Part shown: positions 13,701 through 24,359 of the stretch, one piece after another
Layout of the letters: each line of letters opens with the position of its first letter
Numbering within the stretch: position 1 is the stretch's first letter
NCBI GenBank assembly: GCA_012861695.1
Contig: JAAOOA010000026.1
Location: forward strand, 8,278,661-8,342,660
Length of the DNA: 64,000 nucleotides
Direction of reading: 5' to 3'
Source of the DNA: Trematomus loennbergii
Taxonomy: Eukaryota; Chordata; Actinopteri; Perciformes; Nototheniidae
Notes under the pieces: generated by a model
What the model was told of the DNA's origin: nothing
What the model saw: the letters and a program-made list of their open reading frames with translations, nothing else
Databases searched by the model: none
Translations under genes and position numbers: made by a program

Positions 13701-16700
13701 CTCAGACCTCGTTGTGAGCAGTTTTTAATGAGGGAACTACTTTCTTTCTACCATGTAACTGCACAGAAGAATGCATCTACTCATGGACAAGAGTGTGGTG
13801 CTTACTCATTGGGGGTTGTATATCAGTAGAATGAAAATAGTTTCTACATAAAACTGCTCAAAACAAGGGGTTTCGATTATCTTGAGTGATCACGATTTCT
13901 GGAAAGAGACATTTACGTTCAGATCAAATGTATTGTTTATTCGTACCTCAGTGACTGACCCTCTCATATTTTCAGCCCGGGTCAGAGGTTGGAGTCGGTG
14001 GATCCTGCTCTCCCGAAGCCTCCGGGGCTGCGGAGGTGTTCCGACCCCCGGTGTCCGGACCCTGGGACTACGCCCTGCTCTCTGGAATTGGTTCCTGCGT
14101 GCAGAGGGTTCCCAGTCTGCTGCCGGATAATGAGGATGAGCTCCCTCCTCTGCTCATCTCCACCGGAGAGGATGAAGCGGGAGGTAGGTGTTTATTTTAG
14201 TATATTTGAATGGTTCTGACCGTTTTATATCGCTCTTCAGACCTCTTTATGTAAATGTGTTGGCAGCTTTACTATTTGGATCTATGCCAGGTTGCTTTTA
14301 CGTAAAAGTCATATGGCAATGACCTTTAATTCTGCCATAAAACTTTCAACACTGCACGATCTGATCTAAATAGCTCTTAGATTAATGTTGAGGCTGCGGC
14401 AGCACAAGGTTAAATACACAGAGGGATTAAATGCCCATTGTTTTCCTGATTAGTGTCGCCATAAAACATGTCTCAAATCAGTAGCACTTCCTCTGCCTAA
14501 AGGAAATACCACATAATGAAACATTGTGAGCCTATTGTTGTTCATGTCGGAACAGTCCATCAAAATCAAGGTGTGGAAAAATAGGTTAAAAACAGCAGTA
14601 TTTAGTCAAGGTGTTTCCATACATTCATGAATAAACTGTATACAGTATATGAGTATGAATACTCTTATAGTATTTTCTTTGAATATCTAATAAAAAAAAC
14701 TTGGATGTTATTTGCCAACTCCACATCTTCATTTTGTCAAACGTAAAAAAGTAAGCAGCAGAATTTTAAAATTAAATAAATGGAATCTTTAATTAAAGAC
14801 ACATTTTAGGGAGGAGCATATAAATGTTTTAAGACAAATGAAAACAATGATCTTTCTTTGTGTCATTTTATGCTGGTTACTTAGTAGTATTATCGCTCCT
14901 TCATGAACCAGATGCAAACATTTGCTCAAAACGATGCTGTCCTGTCTTTAAGAAAAGCTGAAAAAGTCATCTATATCTCCCTGACAAATGCAATCACACT
15001 TTTGCTACATACCATTCATGTAGCTTGAAATGTGCTCTGCTGTGTTTTATTTTCAGATGCTTTGGTTGAGGAAAGTCCTGCCCCCTGCCAGATTCGGCAC
15101 TTATTAGAGGAGGGAGGACCCCGACCTCTGACCTTTGTTCTGAACGCCAACCTGCTGGTCAATGTCAAACTGGTTACCTGTGAGTAGAACATATCTCAAA
15201 CATACATACTGCATATGCTGGCAAATGACTATCATGGATGTTTCTCCCAAAGATGGACTACCTGTAATTCTGTGTTTTGGTTTCCTCTCTCAGACTCCGG
15301 GCGGCAGTGCTGGTGTTTTGGCTCTAATGGGATGCAGGCTCTGGGACAGAGGAGTTGGTGTTTTTATTGGAGTGTTTGCCCGAAGAAAAATCCCTTCCAA
15401 AAGACCTTTTCACACTCTATCTCAACATTTACCAAGAAGCCCAAAAAGGTAGATACATCACACACAGGCCATCTGTTTGCCTTTGTGTTTAGCAACACGA
15501 TCACCAGAGAATCTTTATTATCTGCTGCTACAGGGAAGTTCTTGGAGGAGCTGGATAATGTGACGTTCACCAGCAGTTTCCTGGGCAGCAAGGACCACGC
15601 TGGGATGCTGTTCTTCGCCCCCACCTGTCAGCCTCTCGATGACCTCACTCTCCCGCCGCAGCCCTTCCTGTTCGGCCTGCTGGTGCAGAAGCTGGAGGTT
15701 CCCTGGGCCAAAGTCTTTCCTCTCAGGCTGCTACTGCGGCTTGGAGCTGAATACAATGGTGTGTGGTTTTCTGAACGTTACTGTTGTGTTACCGGGTTAG
15801 TTTAATACTGTAGCTGTTTTGCTATGAATTGTTCCTTTATTATTAGAGATAAGACAATATTTGATTAAACTGAAAATATTTTATATGCTCAAAATGATCT
15901 GATTCCATCTTCTAATTCGTAAAAATGTACTGTTTTCCTCCATCTCATGTGGTAGTTACTGATTTGTATTTATTTATTTGGACAGTCGGACAAAATAAGA
16001 CATTTAAATAAGTCAAATTTAGATATAAAACATTGAGATTTTATTTTTTTCTTTCACATTTGCAGAACAAATGACTAAAGTATTTTTGGTTGAAACTGAA
16101 AATGTGATTTAATCCAAATATATTTGAGCAGAATTCTTATCCCCTAATGAAATATACTTTTTCATATATATTTTAGGATGATTAATTATAGTGTCACAAC
16201 CAGTACTTTTATGCTTTTACTGTATTTAGTGATAACAACTACATTTTGCTTTTGTTTTCAGTGTATCCCACTACATTGACAAGTGTCCGTTTTCGGGACT
16301 CTGTGTATCGAGAGACGGGACACACCATAATGAATTTACTGGCTGTAAGTACTAACACAAGCTAAATGATGCCTTACTTGTCTTCAGTCTTACAAAGTGT
16401 TGTCACAATAAAAGCCATGTACTTTAAAACTTAATCCCATTGAAACTATGATTATAGACTACTTTTAATTAAGTAGCAGAGGAACTCCTGTCTGCTGTTA
16501 ATCATTCCCTACAATTCCCAAATCACACTGTTAAAGTGTTGATGTTAAGAGAGTTAAAAGAAAAGGAATTTAGACTATCTTTACTGTGTAGTTACTACAG
16601 TTTTGTAGCTTTAATCGACTACTACTACAAAAAAACAGCTTTAATACAGATTACACATTACATTACATTGCATTTAGCTGACGCTTTTATCCAAAGCGAC

Positions 16701-19700
16701 TTACAATAAGTGCATTCGACCAAGAAGATACAAACTAGAAGAAAACAGAATCATATAAGTACAAGTGCTTTGATAGTCATTTTATCGCTCTAAGTGAAGT
16801 CGAAAGAGATGAGTTTTCAGTCTGCGCCGGAAGATGTGTAGGCTTTCTGCTGTCCTGATGTCAATGGGAGCTCATTCCACCATTTTGGAGCCAGGATAGC
16901 AAACCGACGTGTTTTTGCTGACGGGAACTTGGGTCCCCCTCGCAGTGCGGGTGCAGCGAGCCATTTGGCTGATGCAGAGCGGAGTGCACGTGCTGGGGTG
17001 TATGGTTTAACCATGTCTTGGATGTTGTAAGGGCCAGATCCATTCACAGCATGGTACGCTAGTACCAGTGTCTTGAAGTGGATTCTAGCAGTTACTGGAA
17101 GCCAGTGAAGCGAGCGGAGGAGCGGTGTGGTGTGGGAACATTTAGGAAGGTTGAAGACCAGACGAGCCGCTGCATTCTGGATGAGCTGCAGAGGTCGGAT
17201 GGCACATGCAGGTAGACCAGCCAGGAGGGAGTTGCAGTAGTCTAGGCATGAGATGACGAGAGCCTGGGCCAGAACCTGCGTCGCTTTCTGGGTCAGGAGG
17301 GGACGTATCCTCCTGATGTTGTAAAGAGTGTATCTGCAGCAGCGGGTTGTGGCAGCGATGTTTGCAGTGAAGGACAGGTTGTTATCTAGGGTCACACCCA
17401 GATTCCTTACAGTCTGAGTCGGGGAAACAACAGAGGGGCCGATGTTGATTGTTAGGTCAAGAGTGGGACACTCTTTTCCCGGAAGGAAAAGCAGTTCAGT
17501 CTTGTCAAGGCTGAGCTTGAGGTGGTGAGCAGACATCCACCGAGAGATGTCTGCTAGACAAGCAGAGATGCGTGCGACGACCTGGGTCTCTGAGCGGAGA
17601 AAGGACAGAATTAATTGGGTGTTGTCAACGTAGCAATGGTATGAAAAACCATGCGGGCTAATGACCGATCCGAGCGAGTTTGTGTACAGAGAGAAGAGGA
17701 GGGGACCAAGGACAGAGCCCTGAGGGACCCCTCTAGTTAATTGACAAGGGTCGGACTCGGACCCTCTCCAAGTTACCCTGTAGGTACGGTCTTTGAGGTA
17801 TGAGGTGAGGAGGGAAAGTGCAGAGCCTGAAACTCCAAGTTCTTGGAGAGTGCGAAGGAGGATCTGATGGTTCACCGTGTCGAATGCAGCAGACAGGTCC
17901 AAAAGGATGATGACGGAGGAGAGGGAGGCTGCTTTAGTTGCCGTTGCAGTGTTCAATAAGACAACAGTGAACCCCAATGCTATAAAAACATCCACTCTTG
18001 TGACCTGAGAACATTTGACGCAGTTGATCACAGGATTCTTGGAAAGAGCTAAAGACGTTGGCTCAGCTGTATCAGCAGGCTCCACGTCTTCAGTAACAGG
18101 GAGAGAGTGTCTTTGCTCTCACATGAAAGGAGTTTGACATTTCTACGTTTGCCTCGAGGGTCAGTTTTTGAGTTCCTAGAATGCACGGCCTTATTGATTT
18201 CATTTGGAGGCATGACTGCAAAGTCTGACAGAAAGACCATTTATTTTATTTTAATCGTTTATTTGGCAGGGACAATGCACAGTGATGAACACTTAAAACA
18301 TTAAAATGTGTCAAGCGTAACAGTGCCAGATTTAGCTTTGAGCTAATTTCCATCACATAAAACATTTAAGAAGTTTACATTTTACAAACATAGCAAAAAC
18401 AAAATACATGATATGCAAAAAGTGCAAAATGTGCAAAAGAGCAAGAGCAGCATACACAAGTATTTACCACATGGTAATACAATATAGCAGCAACGACATG
18501 TAAAGTGCAAGAGAGGATACAAGAGCTACATAAAGTGCAAGAGGAGAGACCCCTGTGTTAAAGTGCATTTAGCGGTGATTGCACGTTTGTCTGTTTCTCA
18601 ACCATTCTTTGAGTTGACCTTTAAAACTGTTCAAAGTGGGACAATCCCGTCTCAGTAGGGAGCTATTCCACAAGAGCTGCCTTTAATGGAGAGGACATTT
18701 TGTCCAAAAGTGGTCCGTCTACGGTGGACTTCACAGTCTCCTCTGGTTTCTGACCTAGTGCAGCGTCCAGTGTGTTTTCTGTGGATGAATTCCCCTAGGG
18801 AGGGGGGGCCAGTCCATGTAAACATTTATAAAAAAAACACATACTTTTAAAAGACTTAAAATTATCAAAGCTAAAAAAAATCGTGTTTTTCAAGGATGGT
18901 ACAGTGGTGGTATGAATAGGCTTTCTGTCAAACACCTTGATAGCTCTCTTGTACAGCTGTTCTATGGGTTTCAGGTTTGTGGCACAAGCAAACGACCAGT
19001 TTGTAAAACAGTATTCAATATGGGATAGAATCATACAGTGGAGGTATGACTTTAGGCAAATCATGGTGAGGGACATTTCCTCAGAAAGTGTGATTTCCAC
19101 ACCAACACGATCAAACTCAATATTAGCTGGGAGTGCAATCTCCCTACAGGTAATGGTATTCCTCACATAAAGCAACACACCCCCTCCTTTTCCCTTCAGT
19201 CTGTCCTTCCTAAACACATGATATCCTGACATAGATACAAGAGTGGATGGTGACGACTGTTTTAGCCAAGATTCCGATATTCCCAAACAGTCAATATTGG
19301 ACTCAAGGAGGAGATGTTCTAGCTGTTCATGTTTATTACAGATGCTGCGGAAATTTAAATGTCCACCGAATAGTCCCTTCGGCTTGGCATTTATCAGATA
19401 TACTCTGTGTGTTTTGTTCTACGTGACAAGTTTTACGCATCACCAACATCAATTACAAATGGCATTTTCTAAGCCACCATTTAATTGTGTGAATAATCAG
19501 TCAAATAATACTTAGTACATCCTTTGGTTCAGTATTCCTAAACTGTAAATGCTCCACAGGACCTGAGGAACTACCAGTACAGTCTGTCGGTGGTGGAGGG
19601 CCTGAGGATCCACATGGAGATGGGCCACAGCTACATCGAGATCCCCAAAAACAGCTTCAATGAGGTAAGAGAGCTGTACAGGAATACCATGACATCTTGG

Positions 19701-22700
19701 GCAATAAATACATATGAATCCAAACACAATAGTATAATAGTAAAACACTGACGGAGAACATTTAGCTGCACAATTAATGTTTTACTTGTATTTTAATTGT
19801 ATGTAAAGCACTTTGTAACAGTAGTTTCTCCTAAAATAATTTGTACGGTTTTTAATGCAATACTTTGCTCGTAGTAGTACGTGTATGGTTTTTCAGAGTG
19901 TGGCTTTAGAAATTGTACAGGATTGAATACTCCTTCCAACTCAGCCAAATAACAAAGTTCCTCTTTGTCTGGTGAAGTCCAAGATTAGATTGAAATTGAT
20001 TGAAAGAGCCTTTCCATAAAACATAAAACACGTGCACTGGGAAACACGCAGCTCTGAGACACTGTGAATGTGTTCTGTCTCCAGATGCAGAAGGTGGTGA
20101 ATGCATCCAACGAGCACGTGATCAGTATCGGAGCCAGGTTCAGCTCGGAGGCCGACTCTCACCTGGTGTGTTTCCAGAACGAGGAGGGGAACTATCAGAC
20201 GCAGGCCAACAGCAAGCCTGGCAAGACCCGAACAGGTGAGAGCGCTCAGTAATCCTGCCTGCTACTGCATCCAATCAAACTAAAGAAGACCAGTGAGCAA
20301 AACATCAACAAATCAAAATATGTGTTGATTAAGTTTCTGTTTTATGTAAAGTGTTAACCGTCTGATGGTCTGTGTTTCGTTGCAGTGACTGGAGCCAGTT
20401 TTGTTGTGTTTAACGGAGCACTGAAAGCCTCCTCTGGATTTATTGCCAAGTCAGCATAGTTGAAGGTAACGTTGAACCCTTTTTCCATCTTTTAGCTTTC
20501 AAATGCAATGAAAAGAATCTGCTGGTAATAAAACATGTTTGTCCATATCCCTGTTCATTTGATTTATTATATATTCACTTCAACTCACCTCACATAGCAC
20601 TGGGCTTTAAAAGAAAGTGATCCTGTTAACTTGGGTGTCAGGTTTCCATCGATCAGAGACCGATACCATCAGTAACCACTGCAGTCATTGTCCCGGGTAT
20701 TAAGGCAGATTGAAGACAAAAGTGATACGTTTTATGGCGTTCGGTTTACTTATTGGTGGGCGCTTATTCTACAATGCTTTCAGTTTAAACTGAACATGGA
20801 GAAGCAGTTATTATGCTCCAAATATCTGGAACAAACTCCCAGAAACCTGCAGGTCCGCTGCAACTCTTACTACTTTTAATCCAGGCGGAAGACGCTGCTT
20901 TTAATTGAAATATTCATATCTGACAACACAGTGTTTACTTTTATTCATGTATTGTATACCTGTGTTATCCTATATTGGCTTCTTTAATGTTTATTTTATA
21001 TTTTCTGCTTTTGAATGACTCTTTTTAAATGCCTTTGTATAATGTGTTTGCGCTTCAATATTTGCTTAATGTTCTTCATGTTTGTAAAGCACTTTGAATG
21101 GCCTTTTGTTGAAAGGTGCTGTATAAATAAACTTGCCTTGCCTATTGTGTTTGCGACCAACACTAAATGGAATTAATTTTCTCTACATGTCAGATGGGTT
21201 GATGGTGCAAATCCCCCCAGAGACCATGGAGTCCCTGCGCACCGCCCTGAGGGACCAGACAGACTTCCAGATACCCTGCGGCAGGAACGATGGAGGAGAG
21301 GTCCGAGAAATCGTCACTGTCCGCTGGGTCGACCTGAGTTCACCCGTCAACACAGGGTAACGGCACAAACACACACAAGTGTTTACACACTGTTGTGCAA
21401 TCTGTCCTGCACCGCACTACGAACAAACCTCACTCTCTGTTTCAGCTGGTCTTATGTGAGAGCCTCTTTGTGTGTCACGGATTTTGGTCGAAGCATTATA
21501 TGTTTTTGCTCCTTTTCTAAAGTTCTCTTGACTTTACAGTACAGGTGTAACGATACACGGAAGACACGCTTCAATTCACCCCCAGGTTTAAGAGTCAAAT
21601 CAAAACACAAAATGTGTCACATACACCTAAGCTATGTCTAAACATTCAAAGCACACAATTATAAATGTATTATTGCGTGGTTATAAAACGGTGAAATGTT
21701 AAACACTCATAACCATATAAACTCCATAGCACCGTTCTTGTCTTATACATAACTCCGTTGATGCAATAGCTGACCGGGACTCATTTTAGTGACTTAAATG
21801 TATTTGAAATCTTTTCTAAAACATTTTTTTCTTTCCTCTTGCTCCTCTGCAGCATTACCAGCGGGGTAGATGGCAGACCTCTGGATGGGGTCCGCAGTGT
21901 GAGGGTGCAGCAGGACACTGAGTTTGAGTCTGACGGACGCACCATCAGTTGCACAGAGGTGAACTTACATACTGTCATCCTTTACACCCATTTGATGCAC
22001 CGACAGTCCAGGTGTGAGAATCTCTGAATGTCCCTCCAGGTGTTCTACCAGCTCAAGACCCCGGACAGCGGCTTCTCGTCGGTGCTGTCGTCCTGCAGCG
22101 TGTTCCAGAAGGAGATGGCTCTGGCCGCCTGCAGCGCTCTGACGCCTCACCTCGCTGTGCTCACCTCCAGCGGCATCAACTCGCTCACTCTGCGCATCTC
22201 TACACAGGCTGATATGGTAAACATCAATACTTGGTACAAGGGCTGCACCCTTAATCTAAATATGATCGCAACATGACCTACTGTAATATCCAAATCATTG
22301 TAACTGCACTCTTTGGTAAAGGCAAAATATGTATATGAAGTGTCCCGGCCAACAAATGGTATTTTAAAGGTCACCTATTATGCAAAATGCACTTTTTCAT
22401 GTCTCCTCTACATCAACACGTGTCCCCTCTGTGTGAAGAGATTCTGAAAGTTTCAGGAAAAAAGATTCTCTCTCTTTTTGTCCTGATCCATTTATATAAA
22501 CCTGTCTGAAAAAGAGATTTTGGCCACGTTGTGATGTCATAACGTTGTTTTGGCTTGTGTAACCATTAGCCAATCACCAACCAAGGTAACCCCCCCCCAC
22601 CTTATCACCTGAATCTCCTCCTAGAGCACCATTGTGTTATTTTTAACCAAATATCTCTCAGAGGGGCGTGGGGAGTGGCTCCTTATTTTCATCTAAAGTA

Positions 22701-23877
22701 ACAGACAGAGAATCAGCACTTTAGAAACAGAGGGGATTATGGGATGCTACAATGATCTGTTTGGTGTTTGGAGCCAAACACTTCAGGGGACCTCTAACGG
22801 CCCGTCCACACAGCAGCGTTAAAAAAATCTTGGAGGTGGGCGTATCTGAAGCTTGGGGATTTTTTGCGAGCAAGGCACCAATGAATCTCCCGCCCCCGAC
22901 ATACGAAGCAAAAAAGCCCGAAGTAAACTGGATATAAACTCCCCAAACAGGCGAAAACATACCACTGTCTCTGCCACCTCCCTCCATGCCTGGCTCCTCC
23001 GGTTTATATCCCGGTAGGTAAATAGGGACTGGTCATAAAGCACCGGGTGATTCCCTCCGCTAGAATTAATTTCTCCTCCATTTTTTGGAATATGAGGAAA
23101 TGACCTGCGGTATGTCTCTCCCAGCTACACGCCGTTTGATTGGCTAGCGCTTGAACTGTCAGATTTGCATACACGGGATTTGATTGGCTGACGCTCCACC
23201 TCAGCTTCAAAAGTTGAACATTGCTCAACTTTGAATCCTGAAAATCCTCAAAATCTCCGCTCGCCTTCCCACAATGCAGTTCGGCGAAAAGTGAGGCAAA
23301 GTGACGTCACCCCATTCAAAGTGAATGGGCAGAAGCGTTTCAAGATTTTTTTAACGCTGCTGTGTGGACGGTCCGTAATACCTAATAAAAATACAAATGC
23401 CTTCTTTGGTACAGATCCTCTTAAAAAAAGTACTATTAACATGTATACATATTTTTTTCAGTGATGATGCAAATAATACTTAACAAAATGGTCATTCCCT
23501 GTTATATACAAATTACAATTGCAATATCAGTCAAAATAATCGCCATTAGTTATTTTATCCAAATGGTACAGCCCCACATGTTACACAGTAAAGTATTTAG
23601 TATGTCCTCTGCCTAATTAAGGAGAGCTGTGTTAAATATCCCCCTGTGCTCCTCTCAGGTGGAGTACCAGGCGGGCTGCGGGGGCCGGCTCCTCCCTCAG
23701 CGCTACATGAACGAGCTGGACAGCGCTCTGATCCCCGTCATCCATGGCGGGAGCGCCAGTGTCCCCCAGACTGCCATGGACATGGAGTTCATCTTCTTCA
23801 TCACCACACCATCTAATGCACATGCAGACACACTAAAACAAGTATTGGAGATGGCTGAGCACAGAGAGAAGCTGTAG
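4768..23877 (+). CDS. zfyve16: Zinc finger FYVE domain-containing protein 16 (endofin), 17 coding exons
   Basis: Early-endosome scaffold of the SARA/endofin family. Known endofin binds PI3P through FYVE and recruits Smads, PP1 and TOM1. Exons: 4768-4837, 5185-7254, 8903-8999, 12895-13071, 13176-13315, 13976-14183, 15057-15179, 15294-15448, 15534-15758, 16262-16344, 19560-19664, 20085-20235, 20386-20465, 21194-21356, 21853-21958, 22040-22216, 23659-23877. The N-terminus [20 protein letters not shown] and GVDLLSSVD point to ZFYVE16 rather than ZFYVE9. An acidic low-complexity half leads to GGARPKQL, then FYVE ([26 protein letters not shown], about residues 680-750). KRVWF (about 811) fits a PP1 RVxF motif. 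The C-terminal SARA-type region runs to VIHGG; the last 25 residues match nothing I recall. Frames break near 5340, 5940, 6065, 7133, 7196, 15349 and 20452, each by one missing base, and the donor at 7254 lacks a G. Restored length is 1451 residues (human 1539). Probably a functional gene with sequence errors. Confidence 0.95.
7368..7937. mobile_element. PIF/Harbinger-like MITE, copy 1
   Basis: A 570-bp non-autonomous element in the second coding intron of zfyve16. The ends are inverted repeats of about 35 bp: the left begins CGGACCGTCCACACAGCAGC and the right is its imperfect reverse complement ending in CCG. It is flanked by a 3-bp TTA duplication (7365-7367, 7938-7940). Terminal inverted repeats with TWA target duplications are typical of PIF/Harbinger elements. 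No transposase is present. A sister copy lies at 22798-23375 in the same orientation. The remainder of the intron (7255-8902) shows nothing else recognisable. Confidence 0.8.
9081..9467. mobile_element. hAT-type non-autonomous element
   Basis: It begins CAGTGTTTCCTCTAGGTTTA and ends GGTAGGGGAAACACTG, an inverted pair of the CAGTGTTTCCCCTA type known from vertebrate hAT elements. CAGTG flanks both sides, but a full 8-bp target duplication is not clear. It lies in the zfyve16 intron after the second FYVE exon and encloses a long G tract. It has no coding capacity. Confidence 0.6.
9125..9163. repeat. Long poly-G tract
   Basis: A run of nearly 40 bases that is almost all G, broken by a few A and T, inside the hAT-type element. 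It can form G-quadruplexes, and its length is likely unreliable in the assembly. Confidence 0.9.
10241..10806 (+). promoter_or_regulatory. Possible internal promoter/alternative exon in zfyve16 intron
   Basis: A TATA-like TTTTTATAG (around 10241-10250) is followed by a purine-rich tract (10267-10365), a C/TC run (10535-10564) and a stretch ending GATGAGGATGAG with a GTAAGA donor at about 10801. A short ORF begins at 10717 (MGESKVTL...). This resembles a 5' exon but could be chance. The rest of the intron (9468-12894) shows only simple sequence and a short repeat tail at 11902-11960. Confidence 0.2.
10535..10564. repeat. Poly-C followed by (TC)n
   Basis: A run of about 16 C followed by seven TC units within the zfyve16 intron. 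Simple sequence. Confidence 0.9.
11902..11960 (+). repeat. Retroposon 3' tail with (ATT)n
   Basis: AGCGCTATAACAATTCAAAT followed by (ATT)n resembles the 3' tails of fish L2-like LINEs and their SINEs, which end in a short tandem repeat. Only the tail is visible. Confidence 0.5.
13316..13975 (+). other. zfyve16 intron, nothing recognised
   Basis: An AT-rich intron between coding exons 5 and 6 with normal splice sites. I see no gene, RNA or clear repeat. The next intron (14184-15056) and the short introns at 15180-15293 and 15759-16261 are likewise unremarkable. Confidence 0.6.
16655..17965 (-). mobile_element. 5'-truncated L2-like LINE, dead reverse transcriptase
   Basis: Minus-strand retrotransposon in the zfyve16 intron 16345-19559. 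The translated part shows reverse transcriptase blocks: [14 protein letters not shown], then [16 protein letters not shown], then the catalytic block, which reads YVDN where an active enzyme has YADD. The C-terminal region follows ([28 protein letters not shown]). The 3' end carries CATTTAGCTGACGCTTTTAT and a (CATTA)n-type tail near 16655, typical of fish L2-like elements. The 5' part, including the endonuclease, is missing. The open frame extends past the LINE into unrelated sequence up to 18085. It is non-functional because of both truncation and the changed catalytic box. Confidence 0.85.
18230..19340 (-). mobile_element. Internally deleted LINE (endonuclease joined to RT tail)
   Basis: Minus-strand element beside the L2-like copy. 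The frame at 18795-19286 starts with an AP-endonuclease segment ([29 protein letters not shown]) and changes abruptly to the end of the reverse transcriptase protein ([42 protein letters not shown]). The catalytic reverse transcriptase in between is absent. Sequence 18240-18790 looks like its 3' UTR, ending at TTATTTGGCAGGGACAATGC (+ strand). It cannot move by itself. The clade is uncertain. Confidence 0.75.
20640..21143 (+). mobile_element. LINE 3' fragment
   Basis: A + strand fragment in the zfyve16 intron 20466-21193. IWNKLPE followed by a degenerate C-terminus matches the ends of L2/CR1-type ORF2 proteins. The 3' end reads GTAAAGCACTTTGAATGGCC, then GGTGCTGTATAAATAAAC and TTGCCTTGCC, a familiar fish LINE tail. 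Strongly 5'-truncated, not coding. Confidence 0.7.
22364..22797. mobile_element. TTAA-flanked MITE (piggyBac-like)
   Basis: Left end TTAAAGGTCACCTATTATGC; right end AGGGGACCTCTAA, where the expected terminal TTAA has changed to CTAA. The ends are inverted repeats of the type seen at 30262-30753 and 41862-42824, and the interior matches the partial copy at 36714. The right edge touches the Harbinger-like MITE at 22798 directly. It lies in the zfyve16 intron 22217-23658. No transposase. Confidence 0.6.
22798..23375. mobile_element. PIF/Harbinger-like MITE, copy 2
   Basis: A 578-bp copy of the element at 7368-7937, in the same orientation and highly similar throughout. The ends are CGGCCCGTCCACACAGCAGC and its reverse complement finishing GGACGGTCCG. 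It is flanked by TAA on both sides (22795-22797, 23376-23378), a 3-bp TWA target duplication. It inserted into the last bases of the adjoining TTAA-type element. Confidence 0.8.
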
Positions 23878-24347
23878 ATGTTGGGGACATGCCATGCAAC
23901 ATGTTTGCACAGTTTGGACATGCAGCCAGTCGCAGCGGCACAACACTCCCCCCTGAGGTTGGGAGTGTACTTTCGGCGGGATGTAAACTGATTTTCTGTT
24001 ATCGAAGTGTTTTCCGTGCTCACCAAAGCTGCTTTAATACAAGAAGCCTAACACTAAACAAGGATTACGCAACATGACCAAATACAACCAAGCTCTTCAG
24101 CCCGTTTCTTCTGCTCTGCCTTCCAGGCTCCCTGCTGCCTCCGTCAGCTCGGAGCTCCTCAGTGAATGTTTCCCACAGGCGCTCTATCGACATGTCTCTC
24201 ATTTGGATGTATTTATTATATTTATGGGCTTATTGAATGAAATGATGGTATTAAAGCAAGGGATATTACTGACTGTAGTTTTCAGTACTTCGGAGGCGAT
24301 ACGTGTGATCAGGTGCTCGCCCCGCTCTTAAAAACCGCAGGGATCAA

Positions 24348-24353
24348 AATAAA
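24348..24353 (+). terminator. zfyve16: Candidate zfyve16 polyadenylation signal
   Basis: A canonical AATAAA about 470 bases after the stop codon at 23875-23877, in a sensible 3' UTR position. Use of the site is inferred. Confidence 0.5.
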
Positions 24354-24359
24354 TCGCAT

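Noticed and set aside
4768..23877. Calling the gene zfyve9 (SARA)
   Set aside because: The segment around 12910-13060 does resemble SARA, but the N-terminus, GVDLLSSVD and the second FYVE exon match ZFYVE16 better.
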